Source: Caldilinea sp. (lineage in GTDB: Bacteria > Chloroflexota > Anaerolineae > Caldilineales > Caldilineaceae). From it: a DNA stretch of 10,984 bases. Under the pieces are notes generated by a model. That model searched no databases, was not told where the DNA came from, and saw only the letters and a program-made list of their open reading frames with translations. The stretch spans positions 1 through 10,984 of the forward strand of contig JAPLGY010000084.1 in assembly GCA_026389955.1 (NCBI GenBank), in the 5' to 3' direction. The first letter of the stretch is position 1. Each line of letters begins with the position of its first letter. Of the stretch, positions 1 to 6,831 are shown one piece after another. A program made the position numbers and the translations under genes.

Positions 1-45
1 TCGCAGGGGCCGATGGGCCTGAACAGCCACTATTGGATTCAACAC

Positions 46-73
46 AAAAAGAGCAGGTAACTCGGTTCTGCTC
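46..73 (-). terminator. Rho-independent terminator after the DUF4332-like gene
   Basis: On the minus strand GAGCAG (73-68) pairs with CTGCTC (56-51) around an 11-base loop that can add an inner AAC/GTT pairing. It is followed by TTTTT (50-46). It lies about 75 bases after the stop at 148, in the right orientation. The plus strand has no matching T-run, so it works one way only. Confidence 0.65.
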
Positions 74-147
74 CCTTTGCGTGCTCTTCCTGTTCGCCCC
101 CACAGCGTTGCTGCAGAGCAGCCGGCAGAGGCAAGAGAACAACCGGT

Positions 148-549
148 TTAATAATGCACTTTGCGTTCAAGCTGCTTGGCCTGTTCGATCCAATCTTGAA
201 CTTCTTCAAGCCGAGGCAGGCGTTTCACGCCATGTTCGGCCCCCACTTGCGTCAATTTGTTGTAAAGATTTTCAGGGTTGCGGGTGCGCAGCTCAACCAC
301 CGTGTCCACGCCAGCATATTCGAGCAGATCTGCATAGACGCTTCCGATCCCTTTGACGCGCGCCAGATCGGCGAAGTTGGTGAGTTTCAGCAGCCGGGCG
401 GCCTCGATCCCCAGGGCAGCAGCCAGTGCAGCCCGCTCTTTTGCAGTGCCGGCAGCAGCCAGCAACTCCTATGAGTCCTTGATGTCTTGTGCGATGAGTT
501 TTTCAGCCGTGTCTGCCTCAATCCCTCGCAATTCACTGACTTTGATCAT
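148..549 (-). pseudogene. DUF4332-like helix-hairpin-helix protein gene interrupted by an in-frame TAG
   Basis: From the ATG at 549, supported by a GAGGAG site, the frame reads MIKVSELRGIEADTAEKLIA, continues to KDS, meets TAG at 469-471, and resumes in the same frame with ELLAAAGTAKERAALAAAL to the TAA at 148. Both halves belong together: the first is a helix-hairpin-helix-like module, and the second carries LARVKGIGSVYADLLEYAGVDTV, the repeat typical of DUF4332 proteins. An intact gene would encode 133 residues. Such proteins are small and of uncertain function; the hairpin motifs suggest nucleic-acid or protein contact. A restart at TTG 465 could give a 105-residue protein, and readthrough or a sequence error are alternatives. 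The loss appears recent, since no other disruption is visible. Confidence 0.75.
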
Positions 550-556
550 TTTTGGG

Positions 557-562
557 CTCCTC
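557..562 (-). promoter_or_regulatory. Ribosome binding site of the DUF4332-like gene
   Basis: GAGGAG lies seven bases before the ATG at 547-549. It shows that the original start of the DUF4332-like gene is upstream of the in-frame amber codon at 469-471, not at the TTG at 465. Confidence 0.7.
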
Positions 563-643
563 TTTGTGTTTCTGTTGCGTTGGTTGGTCTGAAAAAACGG
601 ACATGGGCTCGTGTGAATGTGAGGGGCTCATCGTCATGCGCAA

Positions 644-722
644 GACCCGAGGGGGAACTGTACTGGCGTTGAGTCCAAATGTCTGCCTTCGTCAAAACCT
701 TATCAGACCCTGGGGGAACTGT
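644..722. repeat. Short direct repeat pair in the same intergenic region
   Basis: GACCCGAGGGGGAACTGT at 644-661 and GACCCTGGGGGAACTGT at 706-722 are near-identical and lie 62 bases apart. The flanks do not match. They may be fragments of another dispersed repeat. The copies are too short and too few to be a CRISPR array. Confidence 0.5.
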
Positions 723-820
723 CAAATCGCCGGGAGGATTCCGAGGCTCCGCGTTCGGCGGCCAAAGGGTCTGCTCGCCGGTCCAGTCGCTCTGGAAACG
801 CAGAAAGGTTTTGGGAAGAG

Positions 821-941
821 CGACCGCAAGGGCGACCCTGTAGGGACACCCCTTGCGGGTGCCCCGATGACACCCATGACCGACCGCAATCCTGTAGGCG
901 ACCCTGTAGGGGCACCCCTTGCGGGTGCCCAGAATGACACC
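821..941. repeat. Intergenic palindromic direct repeats, two main copies
   Basis: Between the M28 gene and the DUF4332 gene (550-991, 442 bases) no convincing coding region is seen. It holds two imperfect direct copies, 831-874 and 897-941, each running from GGCGACCCTGTAGGG to ATGACACC and each preceded by CGACCGCAA (821 and 881). Each contains an inverted repeat: in the right copy GGGCACCC (910-917) pairs with GGGTGCCC (923-930) around a 5-base loop; the left copy has one mismatch in its stem. A third fragment (CGCGGGTGCCCCCGATGA) starts at 941. This resembles a dispersed palindromic element of the kind frequent between genes in Chloroflexota. It could also form 3' stem-loops for the M28 transcript, but no T-run follows. 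Confidence 0.8.
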
Positions 942-991
942 GCGGGTGCCCCCGATGAGACCGCGGTACTGGGGTTTACAACAGCCGCTGT

Positions 992-2077
992 TTAGCGAGC
1001 AACTGATGGCAGATGCAGCTTGTACGGCCCTACGGGCGTCGGTTCTGGCGTCGGTGTACCGGCTGGAGCAACGCCGGCCAGCAGCGCTACTGTGCCCACC
1101 GATGCCTTGACAAAATTGGTGTAGTAGGTCAAGTTGAAGGCGCTGACCGTGTCATCGGCAGAATGATAATAGGGATTGAAGTCATCTGAAACCGGCCCGT
1201 CGTCTTCGATAGCCAGAACACCTGGAAAACCTGCCTCCCAGAACGAAAAAGTGTCACTCATCTCGCTGCCGTCGGCCAAAATTTGGGGAGAGAGCTGGCC
1301 TTGCATCCCGTAGTCATTCACGACATCGATGAAGGTGTTGGCGATCGCAGCGTCGGCTGCGTAGCCGGCATGGTGAGTCGGGCGTGTGTGCAACCGTAGA
1401 ATCGGGTCGTGATCCGAGTCGTAGGCGATCATGTCCATGTTGTAGACGGCAACGATGTCGACCTGGTCGTTCTGAGCTTGCTCAGCAAAATATTCGCTTC
1501 CACAAAGTCCCTGTTCTTCGCCCGTAAAAAGAACAAACTGCAGCGTACGCTGGAATGAATACGGGGCCAGGATCCCCGCCATGGCCATGACAGCCGCTGA
1601 CCCGCTGCCGTTGTCGTCGGCGCCGGGTGCAGCGCCCTCCTCGCTGATGCTGTCGAGATGGGCCGTGACAAGCACAACTTCCTCCGGGATACTGGCCCCA
1701 GTTTTTACTGCAACGACATTCCGCCCCACCAGGCCGCATGCGTTCCATGCCTGATAGCGCACATCCAGCCCAGTCTTCTGCAGCGACTCAAAACCAAACT
1801 GGGTCGCCTTGCGGACAGGCTCACCGGAGGTGGTCTCGCGGGTCGCAAAGGTATAGGGCTGCCCCCCAATCAAGGCCGGTGTGTCTCCGCTCAGCTGGCT
1901 GGCATAGTCCAGCAACGTGTCCGTGTCGACCTGGGCGATCATGGCAGCGACCGTCGGGTTGACAGCAACAGGGAGCCACGCCTGAACAGGCACGATCAGG
2001 GTCGACGCAAAAGCGACGACCAGCACAACGACACTCACAGTCCAGCTTTGTGGTCGTGAACCTTCTTTTCTAGACAT
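992..2077 (-). CDS. Secreted M28-family zinc metallopeptidase
   Basis: The product is 361 residues from ATG 2077. A signal peptide or N-terminal anchor is visible (basic MSRKEGSRPQS, hydrophobic 13-30, possible cleavage after VQA at 33). The M28 zinc-site set is complete: H140 in VTAHLDS, D154 in GADDNGSG (metal-bridging), the general base E187 and ligand E188 in FTGEEQG, D215 in YNMDMI, and H305 in YYHSADDT. M28 enzymes are aminopeptidases or carboxypeptidases with two zinc ions, so an extracellular role in peptide use is expected. After a TPTPEPTP linker the protein ends in PYKLHLPSVAR, a tail resembling the xLPLVxR endings common on exported Chloroflexota proteins. Substrate specificity cannot be read from the sequence. 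It follows csx15 by 69 bases on the same strand, but nothing shows a CRISPR role. Confidence 0.93.
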   Translation of the reverse strand: MSRKEGSRPQSWTVSVVVLVVAFASTLIVPVQAWLPVAVNPTVAAMIAQVDTDTLLDYASQLSGDTPALIGGQPYTFATRETTSGEPVRKATQFGFESLQKTGLDVRYQAWNACGLVGRNVVAVKTGASIPEEVVLVTAHLDSISEEGAAPGADDNGSGSAAVMAMAGILAPYSFQRTLQFVLFTGEEQGLCGSEYFAEQAQNDQVDIVAVYNMDMIAYDSDHDPILRLHTRPTHHAGYAADAAIANTFIDVVNDYGMQGQLSPQILADGSEMSDTFSFWEAGFPGVLAIEDDGPVSDDFNPYYHSADDTVSAFNLTYYTNFVKASVGTVALLAGVAPAGTPTPEPTPVGPYKLHLPSVAR

Positions 2078-2082
2078 TCTCT

Positions 2083-2089
2083 CTCCTTT
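2083..2089 (-). promoter_or_regulatory. Ribosome binding site of the M28 peptidase gene
   Basis: AAAGGAG, five bases before the ATG at 2075-2077, is a strong Shine-Dalgarno. It fixes that ATG as the start rather than an in-frame ATG at 2122, which lies in the tandem repeat. Having its own strong site, unlike the overlap-coupled genes to the right, suggests this gene is translated independently. Confidence 0.8.
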
Positions 2090-2113
2090 TGGGGTGGATG
2101 TTCCCGGCCAGTA

Positions 2114-2153
2114 CCGTCTCACTGCGTCCGTCTCACTGCGTCCGTCTCACTGC
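2114..2153. repeat. 14-bp tandem repeat, about 2.9 copies
   Basis: The unit CCGTCTCACTGCGT (plus strand) occurs at 2114-2127 and 2128-2141 with no mismatch, and its first 12 bases again at 2142-2153. The third copy contains the csx15 stop codon (2147-2149). The other two lie in the 69-base gap before the M28 peptidase start. The unit length is not a multiple of three, so copy-number changes would not extend csx15. It could be a slippage product or a binding site array; nothing in it looks like a promoter. Confidence 0.9.
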
Positions 2154-2530
2154 CGCACTCGCCGCGCCGTTTCCCGCGCCGTCTGCAAATCCAGCAGTTC
2201 TGCCACTTCATAGCGTCTTGGCAGACCCCCCGCCACCGCACGCGTGCGCACCACAGACGGGAAATACCCCATACGTCCATGCAGATTTGCCAGCAGTACA
2301 GCGGCAATAAAATTCAGCGACGGCAGCACGACCAGGATCGACGCCGTCTGCCACTGCTCGGCTGTCAAACCAACCTGATTGACCAGTGCGTCGATCTGGG
2401 CGGCAAAGGGCAGTTGTTCGTCAAACTGTGCCGGCACGCTGCGCAGGTCGGCGATCGGCTGACCAGCCAGCTTCTCGATCTGGCCACACTGCGCTTCGGT
2501 CAGGGGATGAGAAAAGTTGAGCACAACCAT
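2147..2530 (-). CDS. csx15: CRISPR-associated protein Csx15
   Basis: The product is 127 residues. The ATG at 2530 follows the SH3b stop by three bases; GGAGG at 2542-2546, inside the end of that gene, is eleven bases upstream. Family-like features are the opening [27 protein letters not shown] (65-80), [10 protein letters not shown] (82-91) and [17 protein letters not shown] (107-123), which I recognise as Csx15. The fold is expected to be a small Rossmann-like domain. Csx15 accompanies type III systems and, with Csx16 and Csx20, has been proposed on bioinformatic grounds to bind or degrade cyclic oligoadenylates, so it could shut off a CARF effector. That fits its place downstream of a CARF nuclease gene. 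Family assignment is from memory of the pattern; activity is inferred. The stop codon falls inside the third copy of a 14-bp tandem repeat. Confidence 0.76.
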   Translation of the reverse strand: MVVLNFSHPLTEAQCGQIEKLAGQPIADLRSVPAQFDEQLPFAAQIDALVNQVGLTAEQWQTASILVVLPSLNFIAAVLLANLHGRMGYFPSVVRTRAVAGGLPRRYEVAELLDLQTARETARRVRQ

Positions 2531-2533
2531 CGT

Positions 2534-3502
2534 TCAGTTATCCTCCGATTGCATGGCGGCAAAGTCACCCAGGTCAATCCATTTGCCGACCGCAGTGCTC
2601 AACAACACCCTGCCCGTACTGTCAGGCAGATCCACAGCAAAAGCGATCCGTACAAAATTGCCAGGATTGACATCTGCGTACAAGCTGCTCAAACCACCGT
2701 ATTGCCAGCGAGCGTACCCGCTGGCAGTGCCGCGGGTGCTGTACTCGTTGCCTGCCATATCGGTCACCCACGGGTCAATGTTGCGGTCGAAGTAATCTGT
2801 GCCACTTTGCAGATTGGTTGCATCGATCACAACGATCAGGTAGCGCCCCATGGCAATATAGGACTCATCGTAGAAATAGACAGCCTTGCGTTTGTGCACT
2901 GCAGAAACCTTGAAACGCCAGCCTCCCCCCTCGATTTCTGTCCCGATCGGCACAATGCTGGCGGACGCATCTGTTGTAGATTCCACTGCACTGTCTGCCA
3001 CCGGAGCCGCTGTGGGTGCCGGCACCGGTGGTATTTCTGCTGCAACTGTCAGATCGGTCGCAGAGGGCGCGTTGTCGACCAAAAATGCTGCAATCCAGGT
3101 GTTGTTTGTCAACTGCAGCCAGTCACCAGCCTGATTGCGGGCCTGGACCACCAGCGTTTCCCCTTCTTTCACTTTGCCGACGACCGGATAGCTGGTGCCA
3201 GGCCCGCCACGCAGGTTGGCATTGCCGTTGGCAGACGCCGCTTCTGGCGTGCGTGCGGAGGGCTCCTCCAGCAGATTCTCGATCGCTGGGCTGCTGCGCT
3301 CTGCCTTGGTCACTTTCCCCAGCGAAACAGATGGGTCACTCACACGCACGCTGACATTCGTCTCGCCCACCGAGATCGTCAGTGTGAAGGTCTTGCCGCC
3401 TACGATGATCGGCACCAGATAGTCGTCGTTGGCAGAAGCTGCCATGTTTGTGGAAGCCATCAACACAAAAACGATGACGGATGCAAAGAGAGTACGCATC
3501 AT
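2534..3502 (-). CDS. Secreted SH3b-domain protein with C-terminal DUF4352-like domain
   Basis: The product is 322 residues. The start at 3502 has AGGA eight bases upstream (3511-3514); a second ATG follows at once (3499). The N terminus is a Sec signal peptide: MMRTLF, a hydrophobic core, and a likely cleavage after MAASA (residue 24). There is no lipobox cysteine. Residues about 93-143 are a bacterial SH3 domain ([31 protein letters not shown]), usually binding cell-wall material. After a Pro/Ala/Thr-rich linker (144-185) comes a beta-rich region (186-312, with [36 protein letters not shown]) resembling the DUF4352 immunoglobulin-like fold. The stop is only three bases before csx15, so the gene sits inside the CRISPR ancillary module, an unexpected place for an exported protein. 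Its role there is unknown. Confidence 0.85.
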   Translation of the reverse strand: MMRTLFASVIVFVLMASTNMAASANDDYLVPIIVGGKTFTLTISVGETNVSVRVSDPSVSLGKVTKAERSSPAIENLLEEPSARTPEAASANGNANLRGGPGTSYPVVGKVKEGETLVVQARNQAGDWLQLTNNTWIAAFLVDNAPSATDLTVAAEIPPVPAPTAAPVADSAVESTTDASASIVPIGTEIEGGGWRFKVSAVHKRKAVYFYDESYIAMGRYLIVVIDATNLQSGTDYFDRNIDPWVTDMAGNEYSTRGTASGYARWQYGGLSSLYADVNPGNFVRIAFAVDLPDSTGRVLLSTAVGKWIDLGDFAAMQSEDN

Positions 3503-3603
3503 GGTGGGGTTCCTGTCTGCAATTTAACAAAGAGCGCTTGTTTCCTCGGCGACCTATATTTATTCAGCGTCTGGTGGCCTGACCTGCGTGCACTGTCACT
3601 CAT
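3499..3603 (-). CDS. Possible 34-codon bridging ORF between the CARF nuclease and SH3b genes
   Basis: An ATG at 3603 overlaps the CARF nuclease stop (ATGA, 3600-3603). The frame stays open for 34 codons and ends at a TGA (3499-3501) that overlaps the ATG of the SH3b gene at 3502 (ATGA, 3499-3502). The peptide begins [11 protein letters not shown] and ends [11 protein letters not shown]; it is basic and has no domain or signal peptide. No clear Shine-Dalgarno lies before it, so translation would depend on coupling to the upstream gene. It may act only as a relay keeping ribosomes moving through a 97-base gap, or be chance. Strand, frame and both junctions are read directly; that it is translated is a guess. 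Confidence 0.35.
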   Translation of the reverse strand: MSDSARRSGHQTLNKYRSPRKQALFVKLQTGTPP

Positions 3604-4441
3604 CTCGGGGCCAGCCGTCTACGCACAGCCTCCACCAACTGCTGTCGATCGCCCGATGCCAATGAGGCGGCCTCTCGCCAGTATCTGTCCAATGTTACCA
3701 CACCGATCTGTTTTTCCTTTGCCAGCCGCTCAATGCGAACTGGCAAGGGGGTATCCGTGATCAGAAAACGCGCAGTGTATGTCCCCAGATACTCGCGGCT
3801 GGTTGCTGTCGACAGTTGGTCGATGCCCTGTTTAGGACGCTCCATATGGCCACACTTGATCTCTGCGACACCCACCTGGTTGCCGATACGGATCACCAGG
3901 TCCATTTCGATCTGATCGGCAATGCCCTCGGGGCGCACCCCAGCCAATATCTCGTCTACCTCGGGCAGCAGCGCATCATAGACGGCTTTCTCAAATTGTC
4001 CCCCCTTGGTCGGGCTGAAACCTTGGCTGTGAAAGCCTGGCAGGTGAGCGTGGAGATACTCCTCCAATGTGATCAGCGCAGGCAACCGCACCTTTTCCTT
4101 GAGCCGCAACTTGCCACTGGCCGATGTGTAGCGATAGAGCGCCGCAGGCGAACGTTCACTCTCCAGATAGACGAAATCCCAATCACGCTGCATCGCCAAC
4201 GCAAAGGCACCCAACATCATCATTTTGGTGCCGCCGGTCAGATTGACAAGCATCGGCTGGTCGGCTGGCGCCACCTCTGCCAGCTGAGCCAGGATCGTCG
4301 GCAGTTCGTATGGGTCCATCTCTTCACAAACGGCATTCGGCAGCAACCGCAGCAACCGAGCTGCCACAGAACGTGAACGTTCCGTGCAGGCAGCAGGATC
4401 GGCATCGGCTGTTCGCCGACCAGAGAAAGAAGGGTGCTCAT
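3600..4441 (-). CDS. Card1/Can2-like CARF plus PD-(D/E)XK nuclease (DUF1887 type), frameshifted in the CARF N terminus
   Basis: The original start is probably ATG 4441: it makes an ATGA overlap with the upstream RAMP stop, has GGAG five bases before it (4447-4450), and encodes MSTLLSLVGEQPMPILLPA, a typical DUF1887 opening strand. That frame closes at 4238. The rest of the protein lies in another frame, open from an ATG at 4454 to the stop at 3600 (284 residues). In that frame are ARLLRLLPN (32-40), the CARF ligand loop LVNLTGGTKMM (69-79), GGQFEKAVYDALL (151-163), D185 in EMDLVI, and E198-x-K200 in VAEIKCG, a complete PD-(D/E)XK site. Family members are cOA-activated DNA/RNA nucleases that form dimers. 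Joining the frames needs a -1 shift and also leaves roughly 15 residues missing compared with Card1, so a deletion seems likely. The product could be an N-truncated protein started at 4454, a pseudogene, or an assembly fault. Confidence 0.83.
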
Positions 4442-6831
4442 GAGCTCTCCGCATACCTCAGCTGACGTCGCCCTTTCTGGTTCATACCACCCGCAAAAAC
4501 ACGGATGATTTTTCCGACAGGAAACCGCTCCTCCAGATTGGCCATGTCACGGCTCGGCAGTTCAATATGTTCTTTGGTCAGCGAGGCATCCTGGCCACAG
4601 ATCTCGACCACCACACGGTTGGACTCAACACGCACCACCCTGCCCTCCAGATACATTCCTGCCTGGATCTCCTCGATCGACGCTGGATGGCAGAGTTCCG
4701 GTTCTTGCCTGGCGGCAGGTTTTGCCACTGATGGGTTCTGCGCAGAGGTGGATTTCCTCTCCGCCCCAGGCTGTGACGCCCCCGCACTCGTTCCACGCTG
4801 TGCAGAGGGGACCGAAGACGATTGGCGAGTCGTGTGCTCGGTCATTCGCTCCAAATCGATGTGCAGCGGATCGGGGAGCACAGGCCGCCCCTTGTAGTCG
4901 TTTTTCTTGTCGCGTGCACCAGGCCGCTCGATCTGCATGTATTCGGTCAGCCCCTTGTCTGGCCCAGGCCATTCCAACATACGCAACAACATCTGGATGC
5001 GTTCAATGTCGCTCAGTCTGTCCTGCTTTGCAGCACCGATCTGACTCCGAATCAGTTTGTCAAAGACCGCAATAAACTCGTCGATCCGGGCGCTGGCTTC
5101 GACACTGCCCGCACACCACTGGTCCCCGTCGAAAAGCGCTCGATAGCGACGTTGCCGATCACCCAACATCAAGCCAGCGTCGATTTGAACGGCCCCCATT
5201 CCGAACGGTTTCCCCATGCCGAGGCTGTGACGGTATTGTTTGTCCAAGGCTCCAGGCAACCTCAACGCCCACAACAACGCACCCAGTTCTGCATCCGAGA
5301 GGTTCTCAAACTCCAGACGCCAGCGAAAGCGGACCCCAGCACGGACTGGCCGAATTTGGGTGTGTTGCGTGTCCTGCTCTTTCTCTCGGCCACGTTCATC
5401 CTTCAATCGTTCCGACGCCTCCTGAATGTCCGCCCCTACAATCTTGCCGCGATGCCAGTAGCGCTTGTGCCCCCGAATGACGCTCTTCCGCGGATCGGTG
5501 TAGTCCGACAGATCTCTGCGATTCTTCGCACCCGGATCAGGTGTCTGCTGCGTCAAGTAATGCTGAAAGGTGGTCGGTTTGGGGCTGCCCAGAATCTTGG
5601 GCACGATCGGCGTCTGGCTCAGCCAGATGTCAGGTTGCCCTGGTTCCAGAAGACCGTCGCCGACCAAGACGCGGCTGGCGTAGGCGCGCGCTTTTCCTTC
5701 GCCGGTCGATTTGGTATAGCCAAAAATGGCTTCGGCCAAATCGAGATCGTTTTCACGACGCAGCTGTTCCGGGACAAAGTCGATCGGCGTGTAGGGATAG
5801 GGCAGCCGCATCATCATCGTATGTCCAAAGAAGACAAGCTGCCCATGTTCGACAAGATAAAAAATGGGCTGTCCGTCGCGCAACACCCCCTCTTTGCCCA
5901 ACAGTTTTTCCTGCTCCTGGCTGACCTGATCCTTGTAAACAGCCACCAGATCATCTTGGATCGGCAGCAGCTGAGCATTTAGGTCGGGTGGGTAGACCAC
6001 CGCTTCGGTGCGTTTTGAATTCATCGCCCCGCTGCGTGCCAGTGCGCCTTGGATCAACCCGGGCGCCTGGTGTGCTGCGGGGCCGAACACACGGGCGCGC
6101 TTGATGCGCAAAAACCCGCCGCGCACATCTTGGTATTCATAGGGGCCAGGTTGAAACCAGATCTCCTGGGCATTCTGGCACCCCTGAATCGGTTTGAGGG
6201 AAACAGGAATATCGCCGATACGGATACGGGCAAAGGTTGTGCCCTGGATCTCCTGTGCCGGGCGAATGTAATACTTGCCGCGCTCGTCTTCGATATACCC
6301 CGCCTTGACCAGCGGCGTGTAGAATTTGGTCGTTTTCCCAGACTGCTGCACCCCTGATCCGTCTGAACGCATCACACGGTCTCGGTATCGGTCACCCTGC
6401 GTCGTCGTCTCTCCGACTGAACGATACACCAGCGAATCTCCAGAAACCCACTGCACTTTGCTGTAGCTGACCATTTCCACCAGCTGGCGCAGCATGCCGC
6501 GCAGGCTGCTGCCGGGAATGCGGGGCGTCTTGTCGGGGTCGGTGGCAAAGAAATCTGCTTTGTTGCGCACCTGTTGGCGCCAGGGCGCCTTTGCATCTTG
6601 TGCCGTCTCCTGGCGGTCGAACTCTTCCGGCGTCAGCGGTGCCCGCACATAGACTGGGGACTCGGTCGTGATCGTGCACTCGATCGAACCGGTGTGACGC
6701 TCCGGATAGAAGCGCCCCTGGTCGGGCAGCATCTGCGGGTCGAAAGTCACCACCTTCTCTGGCAACGGCACAAAGTTATACGGTGCCTTGGCTGGCTCTT
6801 TGGACGGATTTTTGTGAACTGGCAGGCTCAT
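4438..6831 (-). CDS. Large TIGR03986-type CRISPR RAMP protein with C-terminal S1/OB-like domain
   Basis: The product is 797 residues. The start at 6831 is set by an ATGA overlap with csx19 and GGAGG six bases upstream (6838-6842). The N-terminal APYNFVPLPEKVV (16-28) is a hallmark of TIGR03986 RAMP proteins. RAMP motifs are IPGSSLRGMLRQLVEMV (105-121), an AIFGY element (368-372), the RGHKRYWHRG block (453-462) and the glycine loop LGMGKPFGMGAV (537-548). A Ser/Ala/Pro/Gln-rich linker (about 663-716) leads to a final region (about 719-793, GMYLEGRVVRVE to FPVGKIIRVFAGG) that reads as an S1 or OB-like beta-barrel. It may correspond to the Cas7-insertion subunit of III-Dv complexes, where a Cas7 core is split by an insert; residues about 120-350 would be that insert. 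The family call is firm, the subunit equivalence is inferred, and the S1 call rests on pattern only. Confidence 0.85.
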   Translation of the reverse strand: MSLPVHKNPSKEPAKAPYNFVPLPEKVVTFDPQMLPDQGRFYPERHTGSIECTITTESPVYVRAPLTPEEFDRQETAQDAKAPWRQQVRNKADFFATDPDKTPRIPGSSLRGMLRQLVEMVSYSKVQWVSGDSLVYRSVGETTTQGDRYRDRVMRSDGSGVQQSGKTTKFYTPLVKAGYIEDERGKYYIRPAQEIQGTTFARIRIGDIPVSLKPIQGCQNAQEIWFQPGPYEYQDVRGGFLRIKRARVFGPAAHQAPGLIQGALARSGAMNSKRTEAVVYPPDLNAQLLPIQDDLVAVYKDQVSQEQEKLLGKEGVLRDGQPIFYLVEHGQLVFFGHTMMMRLPYPYTPIDFVPEQLRRENDLDLAEAIFGYTKSTGEGKARAYASRVLVGDGLLEPGQPDIWLSQTPIVPKILGSPKPTTFQHYLTQQTPDPGAKNRRDLSDYTDPRKSVIRGHKRYWHRGKIVGADIQEASERLKDERGREKEQDTQHTQIRPVRAGVRFRWRLEFENLSDAELGALLWALRLPGALDKQYRHSLGMGKPFGMGAVQIDAGLMLGDRQRRYRALFDGDQWCAGSVEASARIDEFIAVFDKLIRSQIGAAKQDRLSDIERIQMLLRMLEWPGPDKGLTEYMQIERPGARDKKNDYKGRPVLPDPLHIDLERMTEHTTRQSSSVPSAQRGTSAGASQPGAERKSTSAQNPSVAKPAARQEPELCHPASIEEIQAGMYLEGRVVRVESNRVVVEICGQDASLTKEHIELPSRDMANLEERFPVGKIIRVFAGGMNQKGRRQLRYAESS

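Noticed and set aside
644..722. Two 17-18-base direct repeats considered as a mini CRISPR array
   Set aside because: Repeats are too short, imperfect and only two; the flanks do not continue the pattern.
982..1000. Small palindrome around the M28 stop codon (AACAG / CTGTT) as a terminator
   Set aside because: Stem of only five pairs with no following T-run on the minus strand.
2703..2726. 8-bp stem hairpin (TGCCAGCG / CGCTGGCA, 8-base loop) inside the SH3b gene
   Set aside because: It lies within a conserved-looking coding stretch and has no T-run or regulatory context; most likely chance.
2279..3760. Long plus-strand open frame of 493 codons
   Set aside because: It is antisense to the SH3b gene and neighbours, runs through their junctions, has no recognisable domain and is rich in Cys, His and Arg as expected for a shadow frame.
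4822..5982. Long plus-strand open frame opposite the large RAMP gene
   Set aside because: The minus strand encodes clear RAMP motifs here; the plus product shows no domain and no ribosome binding site was evident.
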